Part shown: positions 36,357-43,110 of the stretch, piece by piece | Numbering within the stretch: the stretch's first letter is position 1 | Layout of the letters: each line of letters opens with the position of its first letter | Source of the DNA: Conidiobolus incongruus B7586 | Lineage: Eukaryota > Entomophthoromycota > Entomophthoromycetes > Entomophthorales > Conidiobolaceae | Length of the DNA: 43,110 nt | Assembly: GCA_000697335.1 (NCBI GenBank) | Contig: JNEM01009081.1 | Coordinates: 1-43,110, forward strand | Reading direction: 5' to 3' | The notes under the pieces: model-generated | Told to the model about the DNA's origin: nothing | What the model saw: only the letters and a program-made list of their open reading frames with translations | Databases searched by the model: none | Translations under genes and position numbers: made by a program

Positions 36357-38303
36357 TTATTTTTTGCCAATTGCTCCACTGTATATCATTCTCAATGGAA
36401 CAGATGCATTCCTTGCTAATGTAGACTTGCTTTCATAAGACTCTAAAATTTGCATGAGTTGGTTCAAGTGGTCTTTGCTTGAATTATGGTTGTTGGGATT
36501 CAGTTTCATGCTGTAGATGAATTGAGTCCCAATGACCATGCAACACCACCACTTGTAGTCAGAGCCTATTAGCATGTAGTTGAGCTTATGCATTTTAGTA
36601 ATGAAGTTAAGTCCCAGTATGTTGAGGGTGGTGCACCTGTCAATCGACAGCCATTCCAAATACTCGTGGAGATAGATTGTGTCTTTGCCGTCTTGATTTC
36701 TTTGAGTGGGTTCCAGCTCACTGTTTTGCACCACTTTCGACTTATTAATCTCTATCAACAATGTGATATAAAACAAGGTTATATTCAAATTATAGTAATT
36801 AGAATCCTCCAATTGGAATAACACATTTCGCCGATGATTAATGATTTTTGAAGGAATCTCCAAATAATTTTGAATGGCTCTTAACTCCAAAGCTTCCAGA
36901 GCATCTAAAAACCCTCGACTCAACTTCTTGGAATCTGGCATCGATTGCGATTGTGCACCCCTGCGTATGTCGTGACGGTCCAGCAATTTGTCCAGAGCGT
37001 TTACGAGATGGAAGTATTTGGCAGCTTCGTTGGAATGTGTTAATGCCATTTCCATCTCCTCCTGAGTCAGAAAACCATCCACTTGCAAATCGCGTAAGTT
37101 CATAGTAATGGGTCTCGCATGGTACATAGAATTGGACGTGGACAATCCCATAATATGTAGAAATGCATGCGCGTGCATTTCGCCAATTCTCCAGGCTAAT
37201 TTACGATGTTCGGAATCTCCTGTCCTCAAAGGTTTCCCAATCCCTAAACTTACGCCGATCATATCCGCAAGATTAGTTAAACGTAGGCGTTTATCTTTAT
37301 ATTGACCTATTTTCACTTCGTAATCCACTAGTACGTAAAGTGCTTCAAACAGGGTCAAGCTGGGTTTATTGTAACACCGTTTCAGATAAAATAATGCCAA
37401 TTCGTAATACTTGGCGCCCAGTTGGCTTGGTGTTGGTACTTCTAGAGGAGGGTTTGGCAACGTACACGTCAATGCACAAATTCCAAACAAAAGAGTTAAA
37501 AAATCAGCATCATTGCAATGATTTAGAAATTTATGAAAAAAATTTTTGTGGTAGATGATATAGTGGTAGATGTTCATATTTTGAAAGAAGTACATGATTA
37601 AATAGCATACGTTGGTACTGATGTGATGATCGATGGATTGTAGCATTGGGCTCATATTTTGCTCTCTGTCTAGCAATGGTGCTAGTGTTGCATATGATTT
37701 TAACAGACTGGGATGGTGGAAGGTTCCAAATATGCTACTGGAACTCAGTTCAGATATTAGAAAAAAAGCACTTGGAGAATAGTTTTTCATGTTCGTGAAT
37801 GGTTTGAAATGAGGATGAAATTTAGGAGATCCACTCTCAAAAAAATCGAATTCACTGGGTTCTGGGGACAGTTCCAAATTTACCGTATCCCTCGTCTTCA
37901 CCAAACTTATCTGATTGCTGATATTCGTTCTACTGCTCATGACTGCAGATTTCTTCATCTTCGGCGTCTTAGGGTTACACTTAACTACACCATCGTTACA
38001 AGGAGAGTAATTAATAATCGTCAATTTATTCACCTGTTGCTTGTTCACTGCACTCTGTAAAGGTCGCTCCAATTTAAATCGAGCCAATCTCACTCCATTC
38101 AGTCTTCTCGACCTTGTGAACTCCTGAATATGCAGTGGTAGTGGTAAGTTCATGAACAGATAGTAGGTACACGGCGTATTGTCATTAGTACATCTGGAGC
38201 ATGAGGGATCTTGCCGATCGCATTTCAACTTTCTCAACCTACAAATATCGCAAGCTCCCCTCTGACTGCTATGTAGCGGAGGCTGAGATTTTTTAGGAGG
38301 CAT
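36357..38303 (-). CDS. Zn2Cys6 (Gal4-type) transcription regulator TF3
   Basis: A 648-residue, apparently intronless protein. The start is the ATG at 38303-38301 (MPPKKSQPP); the frame extends 15 bases further only to a GTG. Cysteines 18, 21, 28, 35, 38 and 45 form a canonical binuclear zinc cluster (CDIC, LRKLKC, CSRC). It is followed by a basic, low-complexity linker (about 70-150) and a helical middle region from about 210 to 480 with segments such as YLIMYFFQNMNIYHYIIY and ADMIGVSLGIGK, as in the fungal-specific regulator domain. Length is normal for the family (600-900). It does not share the NPLFW segment or the intron of TF1 and TF2, so it is a separate lineage. Nuclear DNA-binding role by family; target unknown. 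It lies 4.3 kb upstream of the Tna1-type permease, a possible but unproven target. A CCG lies about 280 bp upstream of the start. Confidence 0.88.
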   Translation of the reverse strand: MPPKKSQPPLHSSQRGACDICRLRKLKCDRQDPSCSRCTNDNTPCTYYLFMNLPLPLHIQEFTRSRRLNGVRLARFKLERPLQSAVNKQQVNKLTIINYSPCNDGVVKCNPKTPKMKKSAVMSSRTNISNQISLVKTRDTVNLELSPEPSEFDFFESGSPKFHPHFKPFTNMKNYSPSAFFLISELSSSSIFGTFHHPSLLKSYATLAPLLDREQNMSPMLQSIDHHISTNVCYLIMYFFQNMNIYHYIIYHKNFFHKFLNHCNDADFLTLLFGICALTCTLPNPPLEVPTPSQLGAKYYELALFYLKRCYNKPSLTLFEALYVLVDYEVKIGQYKDKRLRLTNLADMIGVSLGIGKPLRTGDSEHRKLAWRIGEMHAHAFLHIMGLSTSNSMYHARPITMNLRDLQVDGFLTQEEMEMALTHSNEAAKYFHLVNALDKLLDRHDIRRGAQSQSMPDSKKLSRGFLDALEALELRAIQNYLEIPSKIINHRRNVLFQLEDSNYYNLNITLFYITLLIEINKSKVVQNSELEPTQRNQDGKDTIYLHEYLEWLSIDRCTTLNILGLNFITKMHKLNYMLIGSDYKWWCCMVIGTQFIYSMKLNPNNHNSSKDHLNQLMQILESYESKSTLARNASVPLRMIYSGAIGKK

Positions 38304-41300
38304 AAGCGAATATATCACAATATATTATTAAATGGATTTTATGTTATATTAGATGATCCAATTTGACTACTAAAGATTAAAACAATTAAACAATTAATTA
38401 AAAGATGAAACACTTAATTCCAATCAATCTTTAATTTAAACACATCAATCAAATTCAATATGACTAATGCTAAATGTAAAACTATAATCCCGAAAAATTT
38501 CAATTTATCTTAACAGACTAAAACCCTCTTTCTAGGTTTTATATTTTCCTTATTTTACTGGAATTTATCCAGGTTTTATATACACCGACAACATTAGTAT
38601 GAAGAGCCCCAGAAAAGCGATAAAGTGAGGTAAATTTAATAGGAACTCATACTACCAAATTTATAAATTTTTCACTTAATCTTTTTGGAAATTGCCTTTG
38701 TTTTATATTGATTAATTATTAATCTCTAATCAATTCATGAAAATTAATATAATATTTAAAATTCACCAATTATATCACAATTTCTTTGAATCAATTATCT
38801 TATATTACTTTGTATTACTGGTTTGACGCAATAAAAGTTCTGGTTGTAACCTATAAAACTATCAAAGCTTCTTAATTTCCAAAAAGAAAACAATTTATAA
38901 ACCTTTAATAATTTTTATTTACTAAATAATATTAAAAAATTATTATATGATGTTTTTTTCATTATTAATTTAATTATATTAATTCTATAAAAAAAATTTA
39001 ATGAATTTATTACAATATTATAATAATATTTTATTGTAATTTTTTTAAAAATAATTTTCAAGATAATTATCATTTTAGATTACGTCATTCAATTCTATTC
39101 ACCTGACAATTTCCTTAACAAAATCTAATAAATTGGATTCCACGTTGTGCTTAATCCCAAAGGTTTGATTGGTTATTGTTTTATGTGGAGTAAAAATTAA
39201 AAAATCGATAATGAACAAATCAAACTGTCGGAATTTATTAGGAAAATATCAAAAAATTGATGAATGTGATAAAGTCAGAATAGAATAGTCTAGGAACCAA
39301 TGATGTCATATGATACTCTAAAATCAACATATTTTTTAAATTAATTTGGCAAATTTTACCTTGATCGGTAAAAAGGATCGAATATTAGCTCTATTTGATC
39401 AAAATTTTATAGAAATTTTAATTAAAATATAAGAAAATAAAAAGCTATTTGAAATATAAACTAATGGATTAAGATTTCATAATAATATATTAAATCAAAT
39501 AATGTAATTGAACAAAGAGTATATCAAATGTTTTATTCCTTTAAACTAAAAACTAAACACTCTATCTAAAATTATTATGTTAATTGAATATAATTCAATG
39601 TTACATTTTTTAATTACAATTTTTTTATTAATCAATTTTCACATTCTTTCAAATTGTTAACTATTTAATAATCAAATATATATATATATATATATTAAAA
39701 TATTTACTCTTAATCTATCCCAACATTAGACTAAAGACTATTAAATGAGAAAAATAACTCTAATATCAATCTTATAATATTGGTAATTTTGGGAAATTTT
39801 CCTTTAAATGTGGTCATTTCTTCATTTCATTCATCTATAATAATTTTAGTCTATTATCCTTTTTTAAATATGAAAATGATCAATCAATTTTAAAGTTATT
39901 CTACTCTTCTCTTTGATCACTTGCACTTAGCATTCCTGAATTTAATTAAATTTAGTTTTTTTAAGATTATATTTTAAATTGATTACAAATTCAAAGTTTT
40001 AATTGATATTTTTACTTTTTAATAAATAGATTTAATTGAATGGAAATCAGAACAAAATTATATTAAAATTTTATTTAAGCAATTCTTTGAAATCAGGCTT
40101 TATTGAAAAGGTGAAGAAATTAGACTAAATTTGAACTGAATTATAGTTATTGAATATATGATACAAAACATTGATCAAAATTATGTTATAGTGTAATAAA
40201 AATTAATTTTGTCCACTGCAATGCAGTGTAAATAATCAAAGAGAAGAGTATTCCGCTAAAATTAGCCATCCTTAAAAAATTGTCAAACAGTGTGAAAAGT
40301 ATGAATTGAGAATAATTGGTGAATTAGTATATCTAAATTAGTAATTTGTTCCTATTAACAGCCTTATTATATTTGAATAATTTTTTGTAAAAATATTCGG
40401 TATTTTTAATGAAAGTACTAATTTTATAGGATCTAGATTGATTATAGGGTATTTTTAATAAAATTCAATATTACTTCATTTTTGGTTTATTTTGAATCAA
40501 TGTAATATCGGGTTATTATAATGTTTAATATGTACAATATGTATAATAATTTCAAACTTCTTATTATCTTATAAGCCCAATATTAGAGAATGTCTCAATT
40601 TGTACCATTTTAGTATCTTCATATTTTACAAAAAAATACTAAAAATAATATCATTTTAATAACATAATGTTGAATATTGTCACTATCAATCAATATTAGT
40701 AATATAACTTGTTATCACTAAAATAATTCGATAATTTAAATTATTCTGGTTTCATAATTTAATTAATTTTCATAGTAAATAAGATTGGAATTAATTACAG
40801 GAAACTAATAGTTCATTATAATTACCGATAATTCTCCATATTACAGGATATGTATAATGGTTAATAATCAAAAGATATGCTTTTCTTTAACCAAAGCTAA
40901 TTTCAATTAGTAATTTATATTTGATCACAATTTACTAAACTAGCTAATCAATTTAATGCTGACTACTTAAAAATTTGCATCATATTTAGTGTTAAATTGG
41001 AATGAAATTGTCTATTCACTTTTATTTTTTTTTACTTTATAGATTGTACCTTTATATTAAGGAAAAAAATGGTTGAATTAAAAACAAGAACGATGATCAG
41101 TAATAAATTCCAAATTTATGGAATTATTTAGATTGTTATATTATTTGAAAATAATAATTGTAAAAAAATATTATTTAAACCAAATGTTTAAATTAAACAT
41201 CTGTTATTTACACAATTAGAAGATGATATTTATAATATAATCATTCATTGAATTTTAACCTCTCACTAGATAATTGTAGTGTTCAAAAGACTAATAATGA

Positions 41301-43110
41301 AGTTAAAATCCAATTTCAAAATACATTTAACAAATCCGACACCTAAACTGTACCAAATACATTGATTATCATATTACTTTTTAATGATGAACATATTTCA
41401 TTTTAATAAATGATCCAAGCCAAACTGCTAAATAGTCGCTTAATTAACTCGCCATTCTAAAAAAATATGAGAAAAATATACAATAAGATAATATTAGAAA
41501 TAATAAAAAATATCCTAGTTAAATATCCATTTTCTATTTTTATTATTATATATTTTACATTTTCAATAATTAACTTAATCTCATAATTATCATCTTTATA
41601 TTCAAGATTCTATCAATCTAATCAACTGACCTATTAAAAATTATTATTTTAATATTTTATTCTTTATTTCTAATCTATCAGCAAACTTTATAATATCTAT
41701 AATAACATTTTACAAAAAGAACTAAAATTTATATGAATAATATTACAACCCTTAAAATGATTTTTACTTATCATTGTTGAATAAATTATATTCCAAAATA
41801 ACATTATTTTGTATTAATTATATACTATTATATTCAATCTATTTATTGATATAATATGTTATAGCTTTTTATTTTTACCAAAGATTATTGAAAATAGTTT
41901 TAAATAATTATATTGAAATTTATATAAAGGTTGGCTATTATATTATTATATTATATATATATATATATATATTTAAATTTATAATATCATAATATATGAA
42001 CAATAATTACTTTATTGTAAAATTATAATAATAGGATTCAAAATCAATAAAAATATTATGATAAAATGGAAAATCAAAGATAGTAAAGTAAATAGTTTAT
42101 AATTGAATTTAATATAATTTATTTTTTAAATCAATTATATATAGCATAAAATAGTTAATTTTATGAAACTTTATATATAATTAATTTAAATAATTATAAA
42201 ATTTAAAATTTGAATAAAAATTAAATAACTTGATAATTAATTATTTTGTTGAATAAATTAGAGATTAATTTTAAATTTTATTTTTTTTTCAATTAATTTC
42301 ATCTATTAAAATTTATAAATTTTATTATCTATTAATAATTAATATAAAAGATTGAACTTAAATTAACTTTAAAAAGTTGCATTATAATTTTTAATTAATA
42401 TATCTTATAATTAAGGTAATATTCTCTTGATTAAGAATACATTTTCATTACTTAGTGATATTCACTTTTATAATCTTATTTAAAACAAAAAAGTTTTGAA
42501 AATATATTTAATTATATAAATAAGAATAAAAACTTAAATATTTTTGATTTGAATTTAATATTCAAGTAAATTAAAATAATTTTTTTAATATATAATAGGA
42601 TCTAATTTATTTTAATTATTATTACAAATATATGAAAAAATATCATTATGGAAATTAAATATAGTTTTCATATAATTAAATATAAACTGAATTATCCTAG
42701 ATAATTAATATTTTATATTTTTTTTTATAAATATTATGATTTTTTAATGTTTATATCCTTATTTCTTAATTATAATATTATATAATAATATTAATATTTA
42801 ATATTTCGTGAATAAATGAGCTATTAAGAATATTTTAGAATTATATTAAAATCAGATATCACTAATGTATATTTAAATAAAACGAAAATAATATTCAATA
42901 GTAATTTATATTTTATATAAGAAATATTTTTAAAAGCTACATAATTATTGAATGTAACTTTATAAAAAATTTTCTTAAATTTTTTAAATTTACTAGATAT
43001 TATTAAATTATATATATAATTTGATAATATAATAAAAAAGGTTTTGTTATTTTATTTTTAATATTTATTATAATATAATTATCTTAATTATATAGTTATT
43101 ATTTGGATTA
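38304..43110. other. AT-rich gene desert at the right end
   Basis: 4.8 kb without a coding frame on either strand. The first 300 bases hold the TF3 promoter region (a CCG at 38585-38587 and a GC-richer patch at about 38575-38640). TA runs lie near 39676-39695 and 41952-41972. The last 1.3 kb is almost pure A/T. No shared repeat, tRNA-like or telomere-like sequence was noticed. Confidence 0.6.
41952..41972. repeat. (TA)n microsatellite
   Basis: A perfect TA run of about 21 bases in the right-hand desert. Confidence 0.9.

Noticed and set aside
1-43110. CRISPR array, rRNA, or bacterial-type features
   Set aside because: No regularly spaced repeats, rRNA-like conserved stretches or ribosome-binding patterns were seen, and the introns and Zn2Cys6 proteins point to a fungus.

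Overview
The window looks like gene-poor, extremely AT-rich chromosomal DNA from an ascomycete fungus, most likely a yeast-like species, and perhaps a subtelomeric or accessory region. The evidence is three intact Zn2Cys6 (Gal4-type) regulators, a fungal DHA2-type major facilitator, a Dal5/Tna1-type anion:cation symporter, very short introns (47 and 52 nt) with GT..AG ends, and remains of Ty1/copia-like elements. Only about 8 kb of the 43 kb is intact coding sequence. A CTG codon at the usual leucine of the LGP..GG motif in the DHA2 protein fits the standard reading of CTG, but one site is weak evidence.

Layout. 1-3.5 kb: AT-rich DNA with two GC-richer islands that look like solo LTRs. 3.5-5.1 kb: Zn2Cys6 regulator TF1 (minus, one intron). 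5.1-9.7 kb: gene desert holding a broken Ty1/copia pol remnant (about 8.4-9.3 kb, minus). 9.7-11.3 kb: DHA2 transporter (plus). 11.3-17 kb: desert with a possible decayed regulator fragment (14.1-14.5 kb) and a 436-bp solo LTR (15.7-16.2 kb). 17.06-17.99 kb: regulator pseudogene on the minus strand. 18.3-20.4 kb: two 407-bp, almost identical inverted repeat arms around a 1.23-kb spacer. 21.5-23.1 kb: intact regulator TF2 (plus, one intron). 23.1-28 kb: desert. 27.97-29.49 kb: a second regulator pseudogene, a decayed full-length relative of TF2 in the same orientation. 30.6-32.0 kb: Tna1/Dal5-type permease (minus). 32-36.3 kb: desert with a degenerate copy of the 407-bp repeat lodged in a degenerate LTR-like copy, in a tract almost without G and C. 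36.4-38.3 kb: regulator TF3 (minus). 38.3-43.1 kb: AT desert.

Two themes stand out. First, TF1, TF2, the two pseudogenes and perhaps the 14.1-kb fragment look like one local family of Zn2Cys6 regulators that has multiplied and then mostly decayed. TF2 and the 17-kb pseudogene stand back to back on either side of the inverted repeat, so the 17-23 kb block has the form of an inverted duplication. Second, the intact genes are only transporters and Zn2Cys6 regulators, a common make-up for nutrient-uptake or efflux loci at fungal chromosome ends. No enzymes, RNA genes, CRISPR arrays or clearly new system were recognised. The strongest candidates for a second look are the near-identical inverted repeat and the regulator family around it.
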